Shown piece by piece: positions 24,666 to 31,996 of a stretch of DNA of 64,000 bases. Where the stretch lies: positions 92,376 to 156,375 of the forward strand of contig NZ_CP022463.1 of NCBI RefSeq assembly GCF_002224485.1, written 5' to 3'. The notes beneath the pieces are model-generated. The model saw nothing but the letters and a program-made list of their open reading frames with translations, did no database searches and was not told where the DNA came from. This DNA is from Sinomonas sp. R1AF57. GTDB lineage: Bacteria > Actinomycetota > Actinomycetes > Actinomycetales > Micrococcaceae. Numbering within the stretch: the stretch's first letter is position 1; each line of letters opens with the position of its first letter. The position numbers were made by a program, and so were the translations under genes.

Positions 24666-26012
24666 ATGGGGGAGCAGGAGGGCGGCGAGACCCGACGAGC
24701 CACGCGGCGCCGGCGGTGGCTGCGCATCGGCCTCGCCCTGGGGATCGTCGTGGTGCTGGTCGGCGGTGCCGCGGTCGTCTACGGCGTGCAGCTCGCCGCC
24801 CGGTTCAACTCCAACGTCCACCGCTCGGACGCGCTCACCCGCGCCTTCGGGGACGAGACCGCGAGCCCGTCCGCCTCCACGGCGCCGCCCACGCTGTCCA
24901 AGGACACCAACATCCTGGTCATGGGCCTCGACTCCCGGCTCGACGAGAACGGCCAGCCCCTCCCGCCGGACATCCTGGACGCACTCCAGGCCGGTGACGA
25001 CAGCGGTGGCTTCTACAACGCGAACGTGCTCATGCTCGTGCACATCCCCGCCGACGGCTCCCAGGCCACCGCGATCTCCATCCCCCGCGACGACTACGTG
25101 GAGATCGCCGGGATCCCCGGAGGCGGGGGGTTCTCCACCAAGATCAAGGAGGCGTACAGCTACGGGTTCGCCGCCGAGCAGTCCGCGCTCCTCGCCCAAG
25201 GCAAGCCGAACGACGACGCCACGTACCAGGCCGCGCGCGACGCCGGCCGCGCCGCCCAGATCGCCACCGTCTCCCAGTTCCTCGGCGGAGTGCCGATCGA
25301 CCACTTCGTCGAGGTCACCATGGTCGCCTTCTACCAGGTCGCCCTCGCGATCCAGCCCATCACCGTGTGCGTCAACCGGGCCACCCAGGACGCCTACTCC
25401 GGAGCGGATTTCCGCGCCGGGGTGCAGCAGATCGATGCGCGGCAGGCCATGGCGTTCGTCCGTCAGCGCCGTGACACGAGCGACCCGACCTACGACTTCA
25501 CCGACCTCGACCGCACGCGCCGCCAGCAGGCCTTCATCGCCTCCGTCATGCACCAGCTGACCCAAGCGGGCACGTTCACCAATCTGCCCAAGATGGAGGC
25601 GGTCCTCGATGCGGTCAGCAAGAACATGGCCGTGGACCGCAACCTCGACCTCCTCCTGCTCGCCCAGCAGGCCAGGTCGCTGACCGGCGGGAACATCACC
25701 TTCACGACCCTGCCGATCGTCGGCTTCGGCTGGTCGCCCGAAGGCGCCGCGATCAACGTCGTCGACGTGCCGGCGATCCAGGCGCTCGTGAAGGAGCTCC
25801 TCGCCCCGAAGCCCGTCCAGCCCACGACGCCGCCGCCCGCCTCCGCGCCGACCTCGCCGGAGGGCGCTCCCCCCTCGGACGGAGCGGACCAGTCCACTTC
25901 GAGCGGCGCACCGAGCGAGACGGCCAGCGCAACGCCGGTCGCCTCACCGCCCCCGACCTACGAGGACTGGAAGAGCCCTCTCCAGGGCGGCAGCGTCCCG
26001 TGCGTCAAGTAG
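24666..26012 (+). CDS. LytR-CpsA-Psr (LCP) family cell-wall glycopolymer ligase
   Basis: A 448-aa protein with a short basic N-terminus (RRATRRRRWLR), one membrane anchor (about 19-42), an extracytoplasmic LCP domain and an Ala/Pro/Ser-rich C-terminus. LCP signatures include TNILVMGLDSR, ANVLMLVHIPADGSQATAISIPRDDYVEI (key part ISIPRDDYVEI), the QAMAFVRQRRDTSDPTYDFTDLDRTRRQQAFI block (key part DLDRTRRQQAFI with catalytic Arg residues). These enzymes attach glycopolymers to peptidoglycan outside the membrane. GGAAGG lies about 10 nt before the ATG. The stop TAG directly abuts the stop of the convergent gene with no gap. Confidence 0.85.
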   Translation: MGEQEGGETRRATRRRRWLRIGLALGIVVVLVGGAAVVYGVQLAARFNSNVHRSDALTRAFGDETASPSASTAPPTLSKDTNILVMGLDSRLDENGQPLPPDILDALQAGDDSGGFYNANVLMLVHIPADGSQATAISIPRDDYVEIAGIPGGGGFSTKIKEAYSYGFAAEQSALLAQGKPNDDATYQAARDAGRAAQIATVSQFLGGVPIDHFVEVTMVAFYQVALAIQPITVCVNRATQDAYSGADFRAGVQQIDARQAMAFVRQRRDTSDPTYDFTDLDRTRRQQAFIASVMHQLTQAGTFTNLPKMEAVLDAVSKNMAVDRNLDLLLLAQQARSLTGGNITFTTLPIVGFGWSPEGAAINVVDVPAIQALVKELLAPKPVQPTTPPPASAPTSPEGAPPSDGADQSTSSGAPSETASATPVASPPPTYEDWKSPLQGGSVPCVK

Positions 26013-26453
26013 CTACAGGTGGTTCCAGAAGAAGAGCCCCCACGCCTGCACGACGGTCGCGCCCGCCGCGGCCGAGAGCGTGAGCCCGATGACTGTGAGG
26101 CCCAGGGACCAGCGCGCGATGAGGGAGGCGGCGCCGCATGCCAGGCCGGCAACGGCTGCGCCCGTGCACACCCACGCGGCCACGAGGGCACCCGACTGGA
26201 CGAGCGCCCAGCGCCCCACCTCGTCCATGGCGCGCGGGCCGTACCAGCCGAGTCCGGAGGTGAGGAACCAGGAAACCAGCGCGGCGCCGACCAGGGCGAA
26301 GAGACCGCAGGCCGTGGAGGCAATGCCCAGGACATGCCGCCCGCGGGGATCGCCGCGGTGCGCGGCGCGCCCCCAGCCCCCGCTGAACAGCAGCCCGCGC
26401 CAGACCTCGGGATCGCTGTACGTCCTGCTGCGCTGATCGGCCGTCTCGCCCAT
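26013..26453 (-). CDS. Hypothetical membrane protein
   Basis: A 146-aa protein that I do not recognise. A ~45-residue polar N-terminus (with [28 protein letters not shown]) leads into three hydrophobic segments (about 48-70, 85-108 and 115-140). It starts at MGETADQRS; the ORF extends upstream only through an Arg-rich shadow that overlaps the hut control region. The gene is divergent from hutU and convergent with the LCP gene, its stop touching the LCP stop. Confidence 0.55.
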   Translation of the reverse strand: MGETADQRSRTYSDPEVWRGLLFSGGWGRAAHRGDPRGRHVLGIASTACGLFALVGAALVSWFLTSGLGWYGPRAMDEVGRWALVQSGALVAAWVCTGAAVAGLACGAASLIARWSLGLTVIGLTLSAAAGATVVQAWGLFFWNHL

Positions 26454-26528
26454 GGTGCCGTCCCCCTCCGGTGACTTCCGCGCCCAGTCAACCAGCCGCC
26501 GTCGTGCGCGGCAACGGCGCCCGCGGGC

Positions 26529-26546
26529 CTGTCTGCAATCCCGGAC
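26529..26546 (+). promoter_or_regulatory. Candidate HutR-type operator upstream of hutU
   Basis: CTGTCTGCAATCCCGGAC, 90 nt before the hutU start, is nearly identical to the site in the permease/iclR intergenic region. The flanks extend the dyad (CTGTC at the left, GACAG at 26543-26547). Its presence at the two hut promoters and nowhere else I noticed supports a shared regulator. Direct binding is not shown. Confidence 0.6.
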
Positions 26547-26635
26547 AGCACCCCCTGCAACCCGCTGTCGGCGCGGGTCCCGGCGCGGTGTCATTGATAC
26601 AGAAGCAATCCCGACATCACGACGCAGGAGTCACG

Positions 26636-28378
26636 ATGACCGACAGCACCACCCCCGCACCGGCCCGCAAGGCCGACTTCACGACCGGCGCCCGCCCCGT
26701 CCGCGCCCCGCGCGGCACCGAGATCAGCGCCAAGTCCTGGCAGACCGAGGCGCCGATGCGCATGCTCATGAACAACCTCGACCCCGAGGTCGCGGAGCGT
26801 CCCGACGAGCTCGTGGTCTACGGAGGCACCGGCCGCGCCGCCCGCTCCTGGAAGGCGTTCGACGCCATCATCACCACTCTCAAGGATATGGACGACGACG
26901 AGACCCTCCTCGTCCAGTCCGGCAAGCCCGTGGGGGTCTTCCGCACGAACACGTGGGCCCCGCGGGTGCTCATCGCCAACTCGAACCTCGTGGGGGATTG
27001 GGCCACCTGGCCCGAGTTCCGCCGCCTCGAGGCCGAGGGCCTGACGATGTACGGGCAGATGACCGCCGGCTCATGGATCTACATCGGCACCCAGGGCATC
27101 CTGCAGGGCACCTACGAGACGTTCGCGGCCATCGGCAGGAAGCTGCACGCCGAGGGCAGGTTCGCCGAGCCGACCCTCAAGGGAACCCTGACCCTCACCG
27201 GCGGCTGCGGCGGGATGGGCGGCGGGCAGCCGCTCGCCGTGACGCTCAACGGCGGCGCCGTGCTGATCGTCGACGTCGACGAGGCGCGCCTGCGCCGCCG
27301 CGTCGGCAAGCGCTACCTCGACGAGGTCGAGACGGACCTCGACGCCGCCGTGGCGAAGGTCGTCGCCGCGAAGGAGGAGGGCCGTGCCCTCTCAGTCGGC
27401 TACGTCGGCAACGCCGCCGAGGTCTTCCCCGAGATCCTGCGCCGCCACCGCGCCGGGGAGCTCACGGTGGACATCGTGACCGACCAAACCTCGGCGCACG
27501 ATCCGCTCAGCTACCTCCCGACCGAGTACACCGTGGAGCAGTGGCACCACGAGGCCGGGGCCGACCCGGAGGGATTCACCAAGAAGGCACAGAACGCGAT
27601 GGCCCGTCACGTCCAGGCCATGGTCGAGTTCCAGGACGAGGGCGCGGAGGTGTTCGACTACGGCAACTCGATCCGCGATGAGGCCCGCAAGGGCGGCTAC
27701 AGCCGCGCGTTCGAGTTCCCCGGCTTCGTCCCGGCCTACATCCGCCCGCTGTTCTGCGAGGGCCTGGGCCCGTTCCGCTGGGTGGCCCTGTCCGGGGACC
27801 CGGAGGACATCAAGGTCACCGACCAGGCGATCAAGGAGCTCTTCCCGGAGAACGAGCACCTGCACCGCTGGATCGACGCCGCCGGGGAGTTCGTCGAGTT
27901 CGAGGGCCTCCCGGCACGCATCTGCTGGCTCGGCTACGGCGAACGCCACCAGGCCGGCCTGCTGTTCAACCGGCTCGTGGCCGAGGGCAAGGTCAAGGCG
28001 CCGATCGTGATCGGGCGCGACCACCTCGACTCCGGCTCCGTGGCATCCCCGTACCGCGAGACCGAGGGCATGAAGGACGGCTCGGACGCCATCGCCGACT
28101 GGCCGCTCCTCAACGCCCTCACCGCGGCCTCCTCCGGCGCGACCTGGGTGTCGATCCACCACGGCGGCGGCGTCGGGATCGGCCGCTCGATCCACGCCGG
28201 CCAGGTCTCCGTGGCGGATGGCACCGAGCTCGCCGCCGCGAAGCTCACCGCCCTCCTCACCAACGACCCCGGCATGGGCGTCATCCGCCACGTCGACGCC
28301 GGCTATGAGCGCGCCGTCGAGGTCGCCGCCGAGCGCGGCGTGAAGATCCCCATGCAGCAGCGCGGCACGGCCGAGTAA
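26636..28378 (+). CDS. hutU: Urocanate hydratase
   Basis: A 580-aa enzyme converting urocanate to imidazolonepropionate with tightly bound NAD+. Family blocks are conserved throughout: [46 protein letters not shown] (quoted in part: [14 protein letters not shown]), [50 protein letters not shown] (catalytic Cys region) and [25 protein letters not shown] precedes the ATG. Length is slightly above the usual ~555 because of an N-terminal extension. It is followed by hutH after 12 nt, forming one operon. Confidence 0.96.
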   Translation: MTDSTTPAPARKADFTTGARPVRAPRGTEISAKSWQTEAPMRMLMNNLDPEVAERPDELVVYGGTGRAARSWKAFDAIITTLKDMDDDETLLVQSGKPVGVFRTNTWAPRVLIANSNLVGDWATWPEFRRLEAEGLTMYGQMTAGSWIYIGTQGILQGTYETFAAIGRKLHAEGRFAEPTLKGTLTLTGGCGGMGGGQPLAVTLNGGAVLIVDVDEARLRRRVGKRYLDEVETDLDAAVAKVVAAKEEGRALSVGYVGNAAEVFPEILRRHRAGELTVDIVTDQTSAHDPLSYLPTEYTVEQWHHEAGADPEGFTKKAQNAMARHVQAMVEFQDEGAEVFDYGNSIRDEARKGGYSRAFEFPGFVPAYIRPLFCEGLGPFRWVALSGDPEDIKVTDQAIKELFPENEHLHRWIDAAGEFVEFEGLPARICWLGYGERHQAGLLFNRLVAEGKVKAPIVIGRDHLDSGSVASPYRETEGMKDGSDAIADWPLLNALTAASSGATWVSIHHGGGVGIGRSIHAGQVSVADGTELAAAKLTALLTNDPGMGVIRHVDAGYERAVEVAAERGVKIPMQQRGTAE

Positions 28379-28390
28379 AGGACCCCCCAC

Positions 28391-29992
28391 ATGACCCTCA
28401 CCGCCCCCGAAACCCACCTCCCCACCGAGGTCACCCTCTCGACCGCCGGCCTCACGCCCGAGGACGTCGTCGCCGTCGCCCGCCATGGCGCGACCGTGAG
28501 CATCGCCGACGAGGCGCTCGACGCCGTCGCCCGCGTCCGTGCCCATGTCGAGGAGCTCGCCGCGTCCGAGACGCCTGCCTACGGGATCTCGACCGGCTTC
28601 GGCGCCCTGGCCACCCTGCACATCCCGCAGGAGAAGCGCACGCAGCTTCAGAAGTCGCTCATCCGCAGCCACGCGGCCGGCATGGGACCCGCGGTCGAGC
28701 GCGAGGTCGCGCGGGCGCTCATGTTCCTGCGCGCCAAGACCCTCGCGTCGGGCCGCACCGGCGTCCGTCCGGTGGTCCTCGAGACGTTCGTGAAGCTCCT
28801 CAACGCGGGCATCACTCCCGTCATCCGCGAATTCGGCTCGCTCGGCTGCTCGGGTGATCTGGCCCCGCTCTCCCACGTCGCCCTGGTCCTCATGGGCGAG
28901 GGCGAGGCGGAGGGGCCCGACGGCGCGCGCTTCGGCGGCGCGGGGGAGCCTCCTGTCGCGGAGCTGCTTGCCGCGCACGGCATCGAGCCGGTCACGCTGG
29001 CCGAGAAGGAGGGCCTGGCCCTCGTGAACGGCACCGAGGGCATGCTGGGCATGCTCCTCATGGCCTTGCACGACCTCCGCCAGCTCGCGAAGACCGCGGA
29101 CGTCACGGCCGCGATGAGCGTCGAAGGCCTGCTCGGCACCGACCAGGTGTTCCTGCCCGAGCTCCACGCCCCGCTGCGGCCGCATCCGGGCCAGGCCGAC
29201 TCTGCGGCGAATATGCTCGCGGTGCTGCGCGGCTCGCCGATCGTCGCCTCCCACCGCGAGGGGGACACCCGCGTCCAGGACGCATACTCGCTGCGGTGTG
29301 CGCCGCAGGTTGCCGGGGCCTTCCGCGACACGGTCGCGCACGCGGCCACGGTGGCCGAGCGCGAGCTCGCCGCGTCGATCGACAACCCCGTGGTCCTGCC
29401 GGACGGGCGCGTCTCCAGCAACGGGAACTTCCACGGCGCTCCCGTCGCCTACGTGCTGGACTTCCTCGCGATTGCCGTCGCGGACCTCGCCTCGATGGCC
29501 GAGCGCCGCACGGACCGCATGCTCGATCCCGCACGCTCCCACGGCCTCCCGGCGTTCCTCGCCCACGATCCCGGCGTGGACTCGGGCCTCATGATCGCCC
29601 AGTACACGCAGGCCGGGCTCGTCTCGGACTGCAAGCGCCTCGCGGTCCCGGCCTCGGTCGACTCGATCCCGAGCTCGGCCATGCAGGAGGACCACGTCTC
29701 GATGGGCTGGCACGCGGCCCGCAAGCTCCGCAAGGCGGTCGAGAATCTCCGCCGGGTGCTCGCCATCGAACTGGTGACCGCGGCGCGTGCGATCGACCTC
29801 CGGACGCAGATGTCCGACGGCGCGCTGGTCCCCGGGGCGGGGACGGCGGCGGCCGTCGCGGTGCTCCGCAGGACGGTGGCCGGACCAGGCGCGGACCGGT
29901 TCATGTCGCCCGAACTGGAGGAAGCGGACCGGATCCTGGCCGGGGGCGAGCTGCTCGCTGCGGTCGAGGAGGCCGCAGGGCCGCTCAGCTGA
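28391..29992 (+). CDS. hutH: Histidine ammonia-lyase
   Basis: A 533-aa enzyme that deaminates histidine to urocanate. It contains YGISTGFGALA, SLIRSHAAGMGP, GSLGCSGDLAPLSHVAL, QDAYSLRCAPQV and SIPSSAMQEDHVSMG. The MIO cofactor normally forms from Ala-Ser-Gly; here the tripeptide is Cys-Ser-Gly in GCSGDLAPL, a variant noted below. It starts 12 nt after hutU with a weak Shine-Dalgarno (AAAGGACC), so it is co-transcribed with it. With HutU and HutG it covers three of the four steps from histidine to glutamate. Confidence 0.95.
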   Translation: MTLTAPETHLPTEVTLSTAGLTPEDVVAVARHGATVSIADEALDAVARVRAHVEELAASETPAYGISTGFGALATLHIPQEKRTQLQKSLIRSHAAGMGPAVEREVARALMFLRAKTLASGRTGVRPVVLETFVKLLNAGITPVIREFGSLGCSGDLAPLSHVALVLMGEGEAEGPDGARFGGAGEPPVAELLAAHGIEPVTLAEKEGLALVNGTEGMLGMLLMALHDLRQLAKTADVTAAMSVEGLLGTDQVFLPELHAPLRPHPGQADSAANMLAVLRGSPIVASHREGDTRVQDAYSLRCAPQVAGAFRDTVAHAATVAERELAASIDNPVVLPDGRVSSNGNFHGAPVAYVLDFLAIAVADLASMAERRTDRMLDPARSHGLPAFLAHDPGVDSGLMIAQYTQAGLVSDCKRLAVPASVDSIPSSAMQEDHVSMGWHAARKLRKAVENLRRVLAIELVTAARAIDLRTQMSDGALVPGAGTAAAVAVLRRTVAGPGADRFMSPELEEADRILAGGELLAAVEEAAGPLS

Positions 29993-30074
29993 TGGCGGAC
30001 TGCACAAGGAATCGCGGAAACGTCGTCGAACCATACATGGCGACGCGCCCGGGAAGCCGATAGAAAGAGGTGAG

Positions 30075-30118
30075 CGCCCCCACACGGGGCGACACTGGGG
30101 CCATCAGCCGTGGCCTCA
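30075..30118 (+). other. Two adjacent hairpins in the leader between hutH and the 78-aa gene
   Basis: CGCCCC-N5-GGGGCG (30075-30091) and an 8-bp stem with one G-U pair, TGGGGCCA...TGGCCTCA (30096-30118), follow each other in the 178-nt gap after hutH. They could end hutUH transcription or structure the leader of the next small gene. I do not recognise a known riboswitch. Confidence 0.4.
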
Positions 30119-30170
30119 CGGATACCGAATCAGTCACGGATGTTTCTGCACAAAGGAGTGGGAGAGATCG

Positions 30171-30407
30171 ATGAAGGCACGGGGAGCGGTTCTGAACCGA
30201 CGCGGGGCATACCAGGCGCCGATCGAGAACTGGACTGAGCTCGCGGTGGGCGAGATGGTCGAGGTCATGCGGCACGCGAAGGTCGTCACGCGGGGCACCG
30301 TGGAGGAGGTCTCGCTGAGCGGCAACGTCATGTGGATCGTTCCGCCAGGCCCTGCCGGCCGCCACCTGTGCCTCAAGTCGGACGGCGTGATCGTCCGCCG
30401 CGGCTGA
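30171..30407 (+). CDS. Small hypothetical protein (78 aa)
   Basis: A 78-aa basic protein that I do not recognise. It is predicted to be mostly beta: TELAVGEMVEVMRHAKVVTRGTVEEVSLSGNVMWIVPPG (quoted in part: GEMVEVMRHAKVVTRGTVEE) looks like a small SH3-like or PilZ-like barrel with the pattern of a binding fold for a charged ligand. GGAGAGATCG precedes the ATG, and a classic intrinsic terminator follows the stop, so it is a real monocistronic gene. No functional link to the hut genes is visible. Confidence 0.6.
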   Translation: MKARGAVLNRRGAYQAPIENWTELAVGEMVEVMRHAKVVTRGTVEEVSLSGNVMWIVPPGPAGRHLCLKSDGVIVRRG

Positions 30408-30428
30408 ACGGCTTCGGCCACACACCGG

Positions 30429-30462
30429 GAAAGGGCCCGCACCGACTGGTGCGGGCCCTTTC
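30429..30462 (+). terminator. Intrinsic terminator after the 78-aa gene
   Basis: A perfect 15-bp stem (30429-30443 and 30448-30462) with loop GACT; the 3' arm ends in CCCTTTC. It lies 21 nt after the stop of the small gene and 17 nt from the stop of the convergent membrane protein, so it may serve both. Confidence 0.8.
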
Positions 30463-30479
30463 GCCATCTGCCGGCCCTG

Positions 30480-30869
30480 CTACCCGCACGTGATGGTGAT
30501 GCCGTTCACGTGGTGCACGCCCGGACCGAGCTGCGCGCACTGCCCGAACACGCCGGCGAGGACCACTGCCACAGCAATCCCCACGATGAGGCCGATGACC
30601 ACGGTGACCGCCCCGGCGATGATGCCGACCAGGGCGGGGACGTTCCGGTACCCGACCTTCGCGGACTGGGAGCGTGCCACGATGCCGAGGACCAGCCCGA
30701 TGAGGCCTAGGCCGACGAACGGCAGGACCGCGGCCACGATCCCGAGGGTCTTGCCCGGCGGCTCTGGCGGGAAGTAGTAGCCGGGCGGCGTCTGGCCGGC
30801 AGGGCCCTGTGCGGGAGTCGGCTGCCACCGGTGCTCGTCCTGGCCCTGCGGTTCCGGCTGGTGTGACAT
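30480..30869 (-). CDS. DUF4190-like small membrane protein
   Basis: A 129-aa protein: a Gln/Pro-rich cytoplasmic head (about 1-38, ending PPGYYFPPEPPGKTLGIVA), two membrane helices (about 40-62 with LPFVGLGLIGLVLGIVARSQS, and 78-108) and a short C-terminal tail with two Cys residues. The head plus KTLGIVA...GLVLGI pattern is typical of DUF4190-type actinobacterial proteins of unknown role. GAGGAAGGGGCATC precedes the ATG. It is 29 nt downstream of hutG on the same strand's far side (hutG reads toward it from the right) and could be a separate unit or follow hutG. Confidence 0.6.
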   Translation of the reverse strand: MSHQPEPQGQDEHRWQPTPAQGPAGQTPPGYYFPPEPPGKTLGIVAAVLPFVGLGLIGLVLGIVARSQSAKVGYRNVPALVGIIAGAVTVVIGLIVGIAVAVVLAGVFGQCAQLGPGVHHVNGITITCG

Positions 30870-30898
30870 GATGCCCCTTCCTCGTGCGGCCCCTGGCG

Positions 30899-31912
30899 CT
30901 AGCCCAGGATCGTGTCGACAAGCCGCGCCGCAACGCGGGCCGTGCGCCCGTCCACGTCGAGCGACGGGTTGAGTTCGGCGATGTCGGCGTGGAGCAGCTT
31001 CCCGCTCGCCGCCACCCTGCGGACGACGGCGACGATCACCTCGAGCGGGACCCCCAGCGAGGCGGGGGCGGAGACGCCGGGAGCGGTGTCCGCCGGCAGG
31101 ACGTCGAGGTCGATCGTGAGGTAGACGGCGTCGAGGTCAGCGAGGAAGTCCTCCACGAACGACTCGGCGGTCGCCCTGGTGGTGTACTCGTCGAGCAGGT
31201 AGCGCGCGCCGAGCTCGTCCGCGCGGTCGAACAGCGCTCGCGTATTCCCGGGACGGGATATTCCGAGGGCCGCATACTGGAGCGCCCGGCCCTCCGCAGC
31301 CTCGGCCCTGGCCATCTGCAGGAACGGCGTCCCGGATGTTGCGCGCGGCTCGTCCCGCAGGTCGAAGTGGGCGTCGAGGTTGAGCACACCGAGGCGCGAG
31401 CCACCGGCGCGCTCGGAGCTGATGACGCCGAGGTAGCTCGCGTACGCCGTCTCATGCCCACCGCCCAGGCCCACCGTGAGGGCACCGGCGTCGAGCGCCG
31501 AGGCGAGGACCGCCCCGAAGCGCTCCTGGCCCTCCTCGAGCGGCCCGTGGCCGTCCGGGGTGCCGAGCGGCACGGCGACATCGCCGGCGTCGAACACGTG
31601 CCTGTCGAGGTGGAACGCGAGCGGGGACAGGGCGCCCCGGATCGCGGCGGGACCGTGGGCCGCGCCGATGCGGCCCTTGTTCCGCCGCACGCCCTCGTCG
31701 GAGGCGAAGCCGAGGAGCACGGCCGGGCGCTGGGCGCCGTCGTACGCCGCTGCGGCGGCCTCGGGGGTGAATGGGCGCACGGCCTGCCACCAGCGGCGGT
31801 GTCCGGGCGCGTCGCCGTCATGGCGCCCGGACCAAGGTGTGAACGCCACCTGGCGGGCCGTGTCGCGGGAAACCGTGCTGGGGGCCACCGTGGAAAGGGT
31901 CGAGTCACTCAT
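30899..31912 (-). CDS. hutG: Formimidoylglutamase
   Basis: A 337-aa arginase/agmatinase-fold enzyme that hydrolyses N-formimidoyl-glutamate to glutamate and formamide, the last hut step. Mn-binding motifs are GGGHETAYASY, NLDAHFDLRDEP and TIDLDVLPADTAPGVSAPA; the leading SDEGVRRNKGRIGAAHGPAAIR block is typical of HutG. It is on the opposite strand to hutUH and two unrelated small genes lie between them. The start MSDSTLST has a weak GGGGTG just upstream. A palindrome AGTCCGG-GGAA-CCGGACT lies 54-71 nt upstream and might be a weak relative of the hut operator. Confidence 0.92.
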   Translation of the reverse strand: MSDSTLSTVAPSTVSRDTARQVAFTPWSGRHDGDAPGHRRWWQAVRPFTPEAAAAAYDGAQRPAVLLGFASDEGVRRNKGRIGAAHGPAAIRGALSPLAFHLDRHVFDAGDVAVPLGTPDGHGPLEEGQERFGAVLASALDAGALTVGLGGGHETAYASYLGVISSERAGGSRLGVLNLDAHFDLRDEPRATSGTPFLQMARAEAAEGRALQYAALGISRPGNTRALFDRADELGARYLLDEYTTRATAESFVEDFLADLDAVYLTIDLDVLPADTAPGVSAPASLGVPLEVIVAVVRRVAASGKLLHADIAELNPSLDVDGRTARVAARLVDTILG

Positions 31913-31965
31913 CACCCCAGCACACCGCATGCCGGGCCCGACGCGCCAGAGCGCAGCTCGGGTCC

Positions 31966-31983
31966 AGTCCGGGGAACCGGACT
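31966..31983. promoter_or_regulatory. Perfect palindrome upstream of hutG
   Basis: AGTCCGG (31966-31972), GGAA, CCGGACT (31977-31983). The core TCCGG-N4-CCGGA has the same half-site spacing as the TCTGG/CAT/CCGGA hut motif. It lies between the EF-G2 stop and the hutG start, so it could instead be a short terminator stem for the upstream gene. Either reading is tentative. Confidence 0.35.
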
Positions 31984-31996
31984 GCACCCGCCGTCG

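Noticed and set aside
27392-30085. Minus-strand 897-codon frame over hutU-hutH
   Set aside because: Antisense shadow of two certain enzymes.
30000-30170. Leader of the 78-aa gene as a known riboswitch
   Set aside because: Two hairpins are present but the conserved core of no riboswitch class that I know could be identified.
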